Shown here in pieces: positions 1 to 6,116 of a stretch of 6,868 nucleotides of DNA (position 1 is its first letter; the number at the start of each line of letters is the position of its first letter). The stretch spans positions 1 through 6,868 of the forward strand of contig CALKHQ010000273.1 of NCBI GenBank assembly GCA_937988735.1, written 5' to 3'. Below the pieces are notes generated by a model. That model worked only from the letters and a program-made list of their open reading frames with translations. It did no database searches and was not told where the DNA came from. This stretch comes from an uncultured Alphaproteobacteria bacterium (lineage in GTDB: Bacteria; Pseudomonadota; Alphaproteobacteria; CALKHQ01). The position numbers and the translations under genes were made by a program.

Positions 1-280
1 GGGTGCGGCCGGCCCGCGGCCGGCGCAGCCCGCGACCGGGCGCGCGGCACGGAGGCGCCAGGCCCGTCCCGACACCGGCTCTCTTGGCACAGGCCGGGCG
101 CGCCGACAACAGGCGGGCGGGTCTGCAGGCGCGTTCGGAGGGCGGGCGGGAACAAGGGCGGGCTTCCCGTGCTTTCACGTCCCTGCGGCCGGCGGCTGGA
201 CGCTGGCGGCGCCGCGGGCTAGAAAGCGCGCGGCTGGCACCACGGGGCGTGCGTGCGCCCGGTCATCAGGAGCGGAAGCA
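1..280. other. Left-edge region with no recognisable gene
   Basis: About 280 very GC-rich bases precede the first convincing gene. Reading frames are open here on the plus strand, but their translations are dominated by Arg, Ala, Gly and Pro and match no family I recognise, so I treat them as products of base composition. One frame closes with TAG at 220-222 and could in principle be the tail of a gene starting outside the window. The frame of the downstream TerB gene also stays open back to the window edge, but it holds no ATG, GTG or TTG there. A GC-only hairpin lies at 8-24 (7-bp arms, 3-base loop) without a T tract, so it is at best a weak terminator of an upstream gene. I could not pick out a promoter for the TerB gene. 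Confidence 0.5.
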
Positions 281-685
281 ATGCTGGATGCGCATTCGGC
301 GCTGATCTACATCATGGTCATGTCATCGGCCGCGGATCGGGAGATGACCGATTCCGAGCTGATGACCATCGGTGACATCGTCCGGCATCTTCCGGCCTTC
401 CGCGACTACGACCCCGAAAAGCTGCCCGCGACCGCCGCCGCCTGCGCCGAGCGGCTGAACGCGGACGACGGCTTGGAAGCGGTGCTCGAGGACGTCAAGG
501 AGGCGCTGCCGCCGCGGCTGCGCGAGACGGCCTATGCGCTGGCCTGCGACATCGTCGCCGCCGACGACTCGGCGAGCCAGGAAGAGCTCCGGATGCTGGA
601 GATCATCCGCCACCGGCTGGACATCTCGCGCCTGTCCGCCGCCGCCATCGAGCACGGCACCCGCGCCCGGCACCAGCGGGTCTAG
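281..685 (+). CDS. TerB-family (tellurite resistance-like) small protein
   Basis: A 134-residue, soluble, all-helical-looking protein of the TerB superfamily. The usual features are two internally similar halves, each with an acidic Asp/Glu motif: S-A-A-D-R-E-M-T-D-S-E-L at about residues 16-27, and A-A-D-D-S-A-S-Q-E-E-L at about 93-103. TerB folds of this kind are thought to bind divalent metal through such acidic residues. The biochemical role of stand-alone alphaproteobacterial members is unknown, and the tellurite label is historical. The ATG at 281 is supported by an AGGAG ribosome binding site at 268-272 (8-base spacing) and by the full N-terminal motif following it. There is no signal peptide or membrane segment. 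The gene stands alone and converges with metX, with 22 bases between the stop codons. No ter operon partners (terC, terD, terZ) are visible, so a true tellurite-resistance function is unlikely. Confidence 0.8.
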   Translation: MLDAHSALIYIMVMSSAADREMTDSELMTIGDIVRHLPAFRDYDPEKLPATAAACAERLNADDGLEAVLEDVKEALPPRLRETAYALACDIVAADDSASQEELRMLEIIRHRLDISRLSAAAIEHGTRARHQRV

Positions 686-707
686 GTCCGCGGCCGCCGC
701 TGCGGCG
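686..707. terminator. Possible weak bidirectional terminator between terB-like gene and metX
   Basis: The 22-base gap between the convergent stop codons contains a GC-rich inverted repeat: CGCCGC at 695-700 and GCGGCG at 702-707, with one base between. It could fold on either strand, but there is no T tract on either side. Its strength as an intrinsic terminator is doubtful, and simple GC richness could explain it. Confidence 0.2.
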
Positions 708-1886
708 TCAGCTGGCGTTGCCGACGCCGAGCTGGCGGGCAGCGCCGTTGAGGAAGCCGGCCAGCGTCTGGTGAAAGGCCGGCTCGTCCAGCAGGAAGGC
801 GTCGTGGCCCTTGTCGCTGTCGATTTCCGAGAAGCTGACATTGGCGGCGACTGCGTTCAGCGCCCGCACCAGCTCCCGGCTCTCCGAGGTCGGGAACAGC
901 CAGTCGCCGCTGAACGAGATGACGCAGAAGCGGACCGGCGTGTTGCGGAAGGCATTTGCCAGCGTGCCGCCGTGCTCTGCCGCCAGGTCGAAGTAGTCCA
1001 TCGCCCGGGTGATGTAGAGGTAGCTGTTGGCGTCGAAGCGGTCGACGAAGGTGATGCCCTGGTGGCGCAGGTAGCTCTCTACCTGGAAGTCCGCATCGAA
1101 GCCGTAGCTCACCCGCGTGCGGTCCTGCAGCCGCCGGCCGAACTTCCGGTGCAGCGCCTGTTCCGACAGGTAGGTGATGTGCGCCGTCATCCGCGCGACC
1201 GCGAGCCCGCGGGTCGGGTTCTTGCCCTGCGCGGCATAGTCGCCGCCGCACCAGTCGGGGTCGGCCATGATCGCCTGCCGCCCCACCTCGTGGAAGGCGA
1301 TGTTCTGCGCCGAATGGCGCGCGGCGCCGGCGATCGGCACGGCGGTCGCCACCCGCTCCGGATAGTCCGCCGCCCACTGCAGCACCTGCATCGCGCCCAT
1401 CGAGCCGCCGATGACGCAGAACAGCCGCTCGATCCCCAGATGGTCGATCAGCAGCTTCTGCGCCCGCACCATGTCGCCGATGGTGATGACCGGGAAGTCC
1501 AGCGTCCACGGCCGCCCGGTGGCGGGGTTGATGTCCAGCGGGCCCGACGAGCCCATGCAGCCGCCCAGCACGTTGCTGCAGATCACGAAGAAGCGGTCAG
1601 TGTCGATCGGCTTGCCGGGGCCGATCACCATCGACCACCAGCCGTCCTTGCCGGTGATGGGGTGGACCTCGGCCGCATACTGGTCACCAGTCAGCGCGTG
1701 ACAGACCAGGATCGCATTGCTCCGGTCCGCGTTCAGGCGGCCATAGGTCTGGTATGCGATGGTGATGGGCGACAGCTCCGCCCCGCAGTCCAGCACCAGC
1801 GGACTGTCCGTTGCCAGCCGGGCGCGGTGGCCGGGCAGGTCTCGGAAATAGAGGTCGGCGTTGCGGACGATCGAGATCTTGCTCAT
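708..1886 (-). CDS. metX: Homoserine O-acetyltransferase (MetX, alpha/beta-hydrolase fold)
   Basis: MetX transfers an acyl group, normally from acetyl-CoA, to the hydroxyl of homoserine. This activates it for sulfhydrylation or transsulfuration in methionine synthesis, in the cytoplasm. The 392-residue length is normal for the family. Diagnostic motifs are H-A-L-T-G-D at 63-68, N-V-L-G-G-C-M-G-S-S-G-P at 105-116, and the nucleophile elbow G-G-S-M-G-A-M-Q at 160-167 with Ser162. The triad is completed by Asp328 (F-S-G-D-W-L-F-P) and His361 (D-K-G-H-D). The N-terminus is complete, and the ATG at 1886 begins the typical leader before C-G-A-E-L; no clear Shine-Dalgarno precedes it. The gene diverges from the chorismate mutase operon. 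In alphaproteobacteria metX is usually followed closely by metW, but here it ends against the convergent TerB-like gene. Some MetX-fold enzymes use succinyl-CoA instead, and I cannot settle the acyl donor by eye. Confidence 0.95.
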   Translation of the reverse strand: MSKISIVRNADLYFRDLPGHRARLATDSPLVLDCGAELSPITIAYQTYGRLNADRSNAILVCHALTGDQYAAEVHPITGKDGWWSMVIGPGKPIDTDRFFVICSNVLGGCMGSSGPLDINPATGRPWTLDFPVITIGDMVRAQKLLIDHLGIERLFCVIGGSMGAMQVLQWAADYPERVATAVPIAGAARHSAQNIAFHEVGRQAIMADPDWCGGDYAAQGKNPTRGLAVARMTAHITYLSEQALHRKFGRRLQDRTRVSYGFDADFQVESYLRHQGITFVDRFDANSYLYITRAMDYFDLAAEHGGTLANAFRNTPVRFCVISFSGDWLFPTSESRELVRALNAVAANVSFSEIDSDKGHDAFLLDEPAFHQTLAGFLNGAARQLGVGNAS

Positions 1887-1915
1887 GGCGTCACGGGCAT
1901 TGCGGGCGCGGGGGG

Positions 1916-1947
1916 ACTATATAGGGCGGTCCGGCCGGCCGCAGGAA
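1916..1947 (-). promoter_or_regulatory. Candidate metX promoter
   Basis: Reading the minus strand toward metX, an AT-rich island stands out in otherwise GC-rich DNA. TATATA (1923-1918) or the overlapping TATAGT (1921-1916) makes a good -10 box. The -35 is weak: TTCCTG at 1947-1942, 18 bases upstream of TATATA. Transcription would begin near 1909-1911, giving a leader of only about 22-25 bases, too short for a riboswitch. The call rests on the -10 match alone. Confidence 0.4.
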
Positions 1948-1954
1948 GCGGCGG

Positions 1955-1984
1955 AAGCTGACACAGCTTGCCCGCCCGGGCAAG
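1955..1984. promoter_or_regulatory. Two overlapping inverted repeats in the divergent metX / chorismate mutase control region
   Basis: Two perfect inverted repeats share three bases. The first is AAGCTG-ACA-CAGCTT at 1955-1969 (6-bp arms, 3-base gap). The second is CTTGCCCG-CC-CGGGCAAG at 1967-1984 (8-bp arms, 2-base gap). They lie about 50-75 bases upstream of the start sites I infer for both divergent transcripts, a position typical of activator or repressor sites. They could equally form mutually exclusive hairpins if transcribed. No regulator can be assigned: the spacing does not fit the T-N11-A pattern of LysR-type sites. Chance formation of GC-rich palindromes is a real alternative for the second repeat. 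Confidence 0.4.
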
Positions 1985-2009
1985 GGCCGCCGTCACACCT
2001 GCTTTCCTT

Positions 2010-2038
2010 TTGCCTTCCGCAGGGCTGCTGGCTACTAC
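2010..2038 (+). promoter_or_regulatory. Candidate promoter of the chorismate mutase-hisC-tyrA operon
   Basis: TTGCCT at 2010-2015 and TACTAC at 2033-2038 are separated by 17 bases and keep the most important bases of the -35 (TTG) and -10 (TA) boxes. Transcription would start near 2045, leaving a leader of about 28 bases before the ATG at 2073. That leader is too short for a leader-peptide attenuator. The match to consensus is only moderate. Confidence 0.35.
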
Positions 2039-2072
2039 TTGCCACGCTATCGCCACCACAAGACTGCACGAC

Positions 2073-3032
2073 ATGGCTGCCAACGTTCCGGACGACGCCA
2101 CTACCGGCTCCGCGCCTCCCGACGCTGCCGTCACCGGGGTCGGCGGTCCGGAGCGACCGGGCGACGCGCCGGACCTGGCCGAGATCCGCACCCGGATCGA
2201 CGCCATCGACGCCCGGCTCTGCGACCTGATCCGGCAGCGGACCGCGCTGTCGCGCCAGGTGGCGGTGGCGAAGAAGGTGCAGGGCAACAGCCGCCCGTTC
2301 CGCCCGGCGCGCGAGGCCCAGATCATCCGCACGATGGTCGCGCGGCTGCAGGGCGAGGTGCCGGTGCTCTCCGTCGCCCGCATCTGGCGGGAACTCATCG
2401 CCGGCGCAATCGAGGCGCATCAGGGCGGGCTCACGGTGCTCGTCTGCGGCGACGGCGGGCTGTGGGACCTCAGCCGCGAGCATTTCGGCTCGGCGCCGAA
2501 GCTGGAGCACTGCATGGACATGCCGGTGATCCTGCGCCGCCTGCGCGAGAACGAGCGCACCATCGTCGTGATGCCGATGCCGCTGGACGACGACCCGGCG
2601 CCGTGGTGGGCGCAGATGCTCGACGTGGACGGGCCGCAGCCGCGCGTGATCGCCCGGCTGCCGTTCGTGGTGCCGCCCACGTCGCGGATGGCCCAGGGTG
2701 GCGCGGTTGCGGTTGCCGCTGGCGCTGAGCCGGAGGCGAGCGGCGACGACAAGAGCCTTCTCGTCGTCGAGTTCGACCGCGACTACAGCCGGGCCAGCGT
2801 CGCCGACGGCCTGCGCCAGGCCGGGTGGATGGTACGCGACCTGATGTCCTGGCGCGCGCCGGAGACGTCCCCGCTGAACCGGGTGCTGGTCGAGCTGGAC
2901 GACTTCATCGCGGTGGACGACGCGCGGCTGGAACGGGTCCGGGAGGCGGCGCGCGGCCACATTCACCGCATCGTCCACTTCGGCGGCTTCCCCGCCCCGC
3001 TGGACGGTACACGGGTTGAACGTCATGGCTGA
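2073..3032 (+). CDS. Chorismate mutase (AroQ type) with degenerate prephenate dehydratase-like and ACT-like C-terminal region
   Basis: Catalyses chorismate to prephenate, the entry step to tyrosine and phenylalanine. From the ATG at 2073 the protein has 319 residues. A disordered Ala/Pro/Gly-rich leader covers 1-33. The AroQ helical domain spans about 34-118, with the expected catalytic residues by alignment to the E. coli P-protein: Arg39, Arg56, Lys67, Arg80, Glu81, and probably Gln117. Residues about 119-200 resemble the first lobe of prephenate dehydratase (V-C-G-D-G-G-L-W-D-L-S-R-E-H-F-G-S, then V-M-P-M-P and A-R-L-P-F). The second lobe is missing, and no dehydratase T-R-F motif is visible. 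Residues about 226-300 look like an ACT domain (D-D-K-S-L-L-V-V-E-F-D-R-D). Dehydratase activity is therefore unlikely, and the tail may serve regulation or assembly. The start is not fixed by a good ribosome binding site; a TTG at 1968 in frame would add 35 unlikely residues. The stop overlaps hisC by 8 bases. Confidence 0.85.
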   Translation: MAANVPDDATTGSAPPDAAVTGVGGPERPGDAPDLAEIRTRIDAIDARLCDLIRQRTALSRQVAVAKKVQGNSRPFRPAREAQIIRTMVARLQGEVPVLSVARIWRELIAGAIEAHQGGLTVLVCGDGGLWDLSREHFGSAPKLEHCMDMPVILRRLRENERTIVVMPMPLDDDPAPWWAQMLDVDGPQPRVIARLPFVVPPTSRMAQGGAVAVAAGAEPEASGDDKSLLVVEFDRDYSRASVADGLRQAGWMVRDLMSWRAPETSPLNRVLVELDDFIAVDDARLERVREAARGHIHRIVHFGGFPAPLDGTRVERHG

Positions 3033-4173
3033 GCGCACCAGCCGGTCCGCCGGCGTTCGGTCCAACGTCGCCGGGCCGGTTCCGCGCCCCGGCATTCTCG
3101 ACATCGCACCCTATGTTCCCGGCGCCCGGAGCGCGGCCGGTCACGACGAGCCGGTCCGGCTGGCGTCGAACGAGAACGCGCTGGGCTGCTCGCCGCGCGC
3201 TCGTGAGGCCTATTGCGACCTCGCCGGCGATCTCCACCTCTACCCCGACGGCGGTGCGGTCGCCCTGCGCGAGGCGATCGCCGACGCCCACGAGCTGGAA
3301 GCGGACCGCATCGTCTGCGGCGCCGGTTCCGACGAGCTGATCGCCCTCTGCGCCCGTGCCTATGCCGGCGTCGGCGACCGGGTGGTGTTCAGCCAGTACG
3401 GCTTCCTGATGTACCACCTCTCGACCCTTGCCGTCGGCGCGACGCCGGTGGCGGTGCCGGAGGTCGACTACCGGGCGAGCGTGGACGGCCTGATCGCGGC
3501 CGGCAGCGTTCCCGGCACGACGATCGTGTTTCTCGCCAACCCGAACAATCCCACCGGGACCTGGCTGCCCTCGGCCGAGATCCGCCGCCTTCGCGCCGGC
3601 CTGCCGCCGCAGGTGCTGCTGGTGCTGGATTCCGCCTATGCGGAGTTCATGACCGAGGCGATCTACGATCCCGGCGCGTCGCTGGTCCGCGAGAGCGTGG
3701 GCGCGGGCGACAACGTCGTGATGCTGCGCACCTTCTCCAAGCTGCACGGGCTGGCGGCGCTGCGCCTCGGCTGGGCCTACTGCCCGCCGGCGGTGGCGGA
3801 CGTGCTGAACCGGGTCCGCGGCCCGTTCAACGTCAGCACCCCCGCCCAGGCCGCCGGGATCGCCGCGCTGGACGATCTCGGCCATCAGCAGCGCTCTGTC
3901 GAGCACAACGCGACGTGGCGCCCGTGGCTGGCGGACGCGATGCGCGAACTGGGGCTGGAGGTCCCCGGCGATGCCGGCAACTTCGTGCTGGTCCGGTTCC
4001 CGAAACGCATCGGCAAGACGCCGGCCAAGATCGCCGGTTTCCTCGCCGAGCGCGGGATCCTGGTGCGGCCGGTCGGCGCCTACGGCCTCACCGACGCGCT
4101 GCGGATCACGGTCGGGCTCCCCAACCAGAACCGCGCCCTCGTTGACGCGCTCCGTGCGTGCCTGCAGGACTGA
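3025..4173 (+). CDS. hisC: Histidinol-phosphate / aromatic aminotransferase (HisC, fold-type I PLP enzyme)
   Basis: A PLP-dependent aminotransferase of 382 residues, normal for HisC. Motifs in order: R-L-A-S-N-E-N at 45-51, G-A-G-S-D-E-L at 99-105, N-P-N-N-P-T-G at 172-178, Asp202 and Tyr205 in L-D-S-A-Y-A-E-F (cofactor ring contacts), the PLP lysine Lys239 in T-F-S-K-L-H-G, and the substrate-carboxylate arginine Arg360 in D-A-L-R-I-T-V-G. HisC makes histidinol phosphate from imidazole acetol phosphate. Relatives sitting next to tyrA, as in Zymomonas mobilis, also transaminate phenylpyruvate and 4-hydroxyphenylpyruvate. Its place between chorismate mutase and tyrA, with no other his gene in the window, argues that the aromatic role is important here. 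The ATG at 3025 lies inside the end of the upstream gene (ATGGCTGA overlap), suggesting translational coupling. A TTG at 3016 is a less likely start. The stop overlaps the tyrA ATG by one base. Confidence 0.93.
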   Translation: MAERTSRSAGVRSNVAGPVPRPGILDIAPYVPGARSAAGHDEPVRLASNENALGCSPRAREAYCDLAGDLHLYPDGGAVALREAIADAHELEADRIVCGAGSDELIALCARAYAGVGDRVVFSQYGFLMYHLSTLAVGATPVAVPEVDYRASVDGLIAAGSVPGTTIVFLANPNNPTGTWLPSAEIRRLRAGLPPQVLLVLDSAYAEFMTEAIYDPGASLVRESVGAGDNVVMLRTFSKLHGLAALRLGWAYCPPAVADVLNRVRGPFNVSTPAQAAGIAALDDLGHQQRSVEHNATWRPWLADAMRELGLEVPGDAGNFVLVRFPKRIGKTPAKIAGFLAERGILVRPVGAYGLTDALRITVGLPNQNRALVDALRACLQD

Positions 4174-5066
4174 TGGACACCCCGGCTCCCCTGTTCGAAC
4201 GGGTCGCCGTGATCGGCCTCGGCCTGATCGGCGGCTCGCTTGCGCTCCGCGCCCGGCGCGAGGGCGCGGTTGGCCATGTCACCGGCTGCGCCCGGTCCGA
4301 ACGTACGCTCGCCGTCGCCCGCGAGCGCGGCATGGTCGATGCGGCCACCCTCGACCCGCGGGACGCGGTGGCGGGGGCGGACCTGGTGGTGATCGCGGTG
4401 CCGCTCGGCGCCTACCGGGCGCTCGCGGCAGAGATCGGGCCGGCGCTGACCGCCGGTGCTGTCGTCACCGACGTGGGCTCCGTCAAGGCGACCGTCATCG
4501 CCGATCTGGCGCCGCACCTTCCGGAAGGGGTGGCGCTGGTGCCCGGGCACCCGGTGGCGGGAACGGAGAACTCGGGGCCGGAGGCCGCCTTCGCCGAGCT
4601 GTTCGACGCGCGCCGCTGCATCCTGACGCCGCCGAAAGGGACCGATCCCCAGGCCGTCGCACGGGTGAAGGCGCTGTGGGAGCGCTGCGGCATGTCGGTG
4701 GAGCTGATGGACGCGTCGCACCACGACCTGGTACTCGCGCTGACCTCTCACCTGCCGCACGCCATCGCCTACACCATCGTCGGCACTGCCACCGACCTGG
4801 AGCACGACCTGCAGGCGGAGGTGATCAAGTTCTCCGCCGGCGGCTTCCGCGACTTCACGCGCATCGCCGCCTCCGATCCCACGATGTGGCGCGACATCTT
4901 CCTCGCCAACCGCGAGGCGGTGCTGGAGGTGCTGAGCCGGTTCGACGAGGACCTGACCCGCCTCAAGCGCGCGATACGCCGCGGCGACGGACCGGCGATG
5001 TACGAGCTGTTCGAGCGCACGCGCCAGATCCGCCGCTCGATCCTCGCCGCCAACCCGAAGCCGTAG
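4173..5066 (+). CDS. tyrA: Prephenate / cyclohexadienyl dehydrogenase (TyrA family)
   Basis: Oxidatively decarboxylates prephenate to 4-hydroxyphenylpyruvate and, in broad-specificity members, arogenate to tyrosine. The 297-residue protein has an N-terminal Rossmann fold with G-L-G-L-I-G-G-S at 15-22, then V-G-S-V-K at 101-105, and the catalytic-histidine motif G-H-P-V-A-G-T-E-N-S-G at 125-135 (His126). The helical dimerisation half carries S-H-L-P-H-A-I-A-Y at 192-200 and G-F-R-D-F-T-R-I-A at 224-232. There is no C-terminal ACT domain and no fused mutase, so this is the short form. The acidic residue that usually follows the second beta strand in NAD-specific enzymes is absent (G-C-A-R-S at 38-42), which may mean NADP use. 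The ATG at 4173 overlaps the hisC stop as TGATG, so the gene is probably translated by coupling. It is the last gene of the operon and ends 24 bases from a convergent gene; I see no convincing terminator. Confidence 0.93.
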   Translation: MDTPAPLFERVAVIGLGLIGGSLALRARREGAVGHVTGCARSERTLAVARERGMVDAATLDPRDAVAGADLVVIAVPLGAYRALAAEIGPALTAGAVVTDVGSVKATVIADLAPHLPEGVALVPGHPVAGTENSGPEAAFAELFDARRCILTPPKGTDPQAVARVKALWERCGMSVELMDASHHDLVLALTSHLPHAIAYTIVGTATDLEHDLQAEVIKFSAGGFRDFTRIAASDPTMWRDIFLANREAVLEVLSRFDEDLTRLKRAIRRGDGPAMYELFERTRQIRRSILAANPKP

Positions 5067-5090
5067 GCTCCGCGGCCAGGGTCGCCGTGC

Positions 5091-6083
5091 TCAGAATGCG
5101 CTCGTGACGGCGCGGCCCGGGGTCTGGCCGATGCGCAGCACCCGCTGGACCGGGACCGGCTCCGCCAGATCGCCCGCGTCGCCATGGCGCTCGCGCGCCA
5201 GGGCGGCGACGCTCTTCAGCGATGCCAGCGCTGCTGCCCCGGGGACGGCCGGCGCCTCCGCATAGTAGTCGTACCAGGGCAGGCCGGCGGCGGTGTAGTC
5301 GCGGGCCGATACCGGCGGCTGCGGCGCGGGGCTGCCGGTGGCGGCCGCCCAGTCTGCGCTGTTCAGGATCGCGACGTGGCAACGGAGGCCGTGACGCTGG
5401 TCCCAGACGTCCAGCGGGCGGCGGTCGCGAACGATCACCTGCCGCATCCGCCCGCCGGGCGCGAGGCCCATGGCGGCGCTTTCGGCCACCATCGGCGCCC
5501 GCATGGCGTAGACCCGCATCTCCTTGGCCCGCCGGCGCCGGAGCTCCTCCCAGCGTTCGGCCTTCATCGGATAGGCGACGATCTGCACGCCGCCCCATTC
5601 CGCCGCGCCGGTGAGCTGTTCCTCGGCGGTGTAGCCCTGGCCGAGCGGCATGGCGACGAACTGGCGGATGACGCCCCGCTCCACCGCATAGCCATCGAGC
5701 CACGGCTGTTCCGGCAGCACGCAGTAGTCCTGCGGGTCGCGGTTCAGCCCGGGCGACCAGCGCTCGCCGCTGACCGCGTTGATCTTGCCGGCCGCGATCT
5801 TGACCGCGAAGGGATAGCCCCCTCCCGAAAACAGGATCCACATCGCCTCGGCCTGGTACATCGGGAACATCACCCCGCCGCGCGTGACCCAGCCCTGCGG
5901 CAGCCGGTCGGCATGATCCTCGACATGGCGCAGCGGAAAGCGGCCCAGCCCCGGGGGCAGGGGGTGGTCGCGGCCGTCGTCGGGAATCCGCAGCGTCCGC
6001 TGGAAGGCGAGCGAGAAGCGCGCGTCCGGATGCACGTCGTCGGCGTGGAAGATCAGCTCGTCGCGGTCGAGATATACGGGCAT
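5091..6083 (-). CDS. Conserved protein of unknown function, second gene of the XRE-regulator unit
   Basis: I recognise the sequence pattern as one that recurs among uncharacterised bacterial proteins, but I know no function for it. The 330-residue protein has no signal peptide or membrane helix and looks cytoplasmic. Strongly patterned blocks suggest a real fold: F-Q-R-T-L-R-I-P-D-D-G at 27-37, P-L-P-P-G-L-G-R-F-P-L at 41-51, F-P-M-Y-Q-A-E-A-M-W at 73-82, A-V-K-I-A-A-G-K-I-N-A-V-S-G-E at 93-107, Q-P-W-L-D-G at 126-131, Q-F-V-A-M-P-L-G at 141-148, G-G-R-M-R-Q at 210-215, and G-L-P-W-Y-D-Y-Y at 267-274. The final 45 or so residues look variable. There is no HEXXH zinc-protease motif, Walker motif or known nuclease signature. 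The start is well set: AAGGAGGAGG lies just upstream of the ATG at 6083, the strongest ribosome binding site in the window. It follows the XRE gene by 33 bases, so the two are almost certainly one transcript. It converges with tyrA. Confidence 0.8.
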   Translation of the reverse strand: MPVYLDRDELIFHADDVHPDARFSLAFQRTLRIPDDGRDHPLPPGLGRFPLRHVEDHADRLPQGWVTRGGVMFPMYQAEAMWILFSGGGYPFAVKIAAGKINAVSGERWSPGLNRDPQDYCVLPEQPWLDGYAVERGVIRQFVAMPLGQGYTAEEQLTGAAEWGGVQIVAYPMKAERWEELRRRRAKEMRVYAMRAPMVAESAAMGLAPGGRMRQVIVRDRRPLDVWDQRHGLRCHVAILNSADWAAATGSPAPQPPVSARDYTAAGLPWYDYYAEAPAVPGAAALASLKSVAALARERHGDAGDLAEPVPVQRVLRIGQTPGRAVTSAF

Positions 6084-6116
6084 CGTCGCCTCCTCCTTGA
6101 TGGCGGTGCAGCAGGC

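Noticed and set aside
8..24. GC hairpin at the left edge as an intrinsic terminator
   Set aside because: There is no T tract, and the surrounding sequence is so rich in GGCC/GCCGGC that such a repeat is expected by chance.
3..305. Plus-strand open frame at the left edge, about 100 residues
   Set aside because: Arg/Ala/Gly-rich with no family match. It runs in a different frame into the start of the TerB-like gene and has no ribosome binding site that can be assessed.
534..1961. Long plus-strand open frame opposite metX
   Set aside because: Its translation is a composition-driven shadow, rich in Arg, Ala, Val and Asp, and matches no family. The minus-strand frame gives a complete MetX with an intact catalytic triad.
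1967..1984. The 18-bp palindrome as a LysR-type T-N11-A operator
   Set aside because: No T and A within the repeat have the required 11-base spacing.
1887..2072. SAM-II riboswitch upstream of metX, considered because such elements regulate met genes in alphaproteobacteria
   Set aside because: The predicted leader is only about 22-25 bases, and I see no SAM-II-like conserved core or pseudoknot pattern on the minus strand of the region.
5905..5930. HVEDH in the unknown protein (residues 53-57) as a possible zinc-protease motif like ImmA/IrrE
   Set aside because: The order of residues does not fit HEXXH, and no downstream third ligand pattern is evident.
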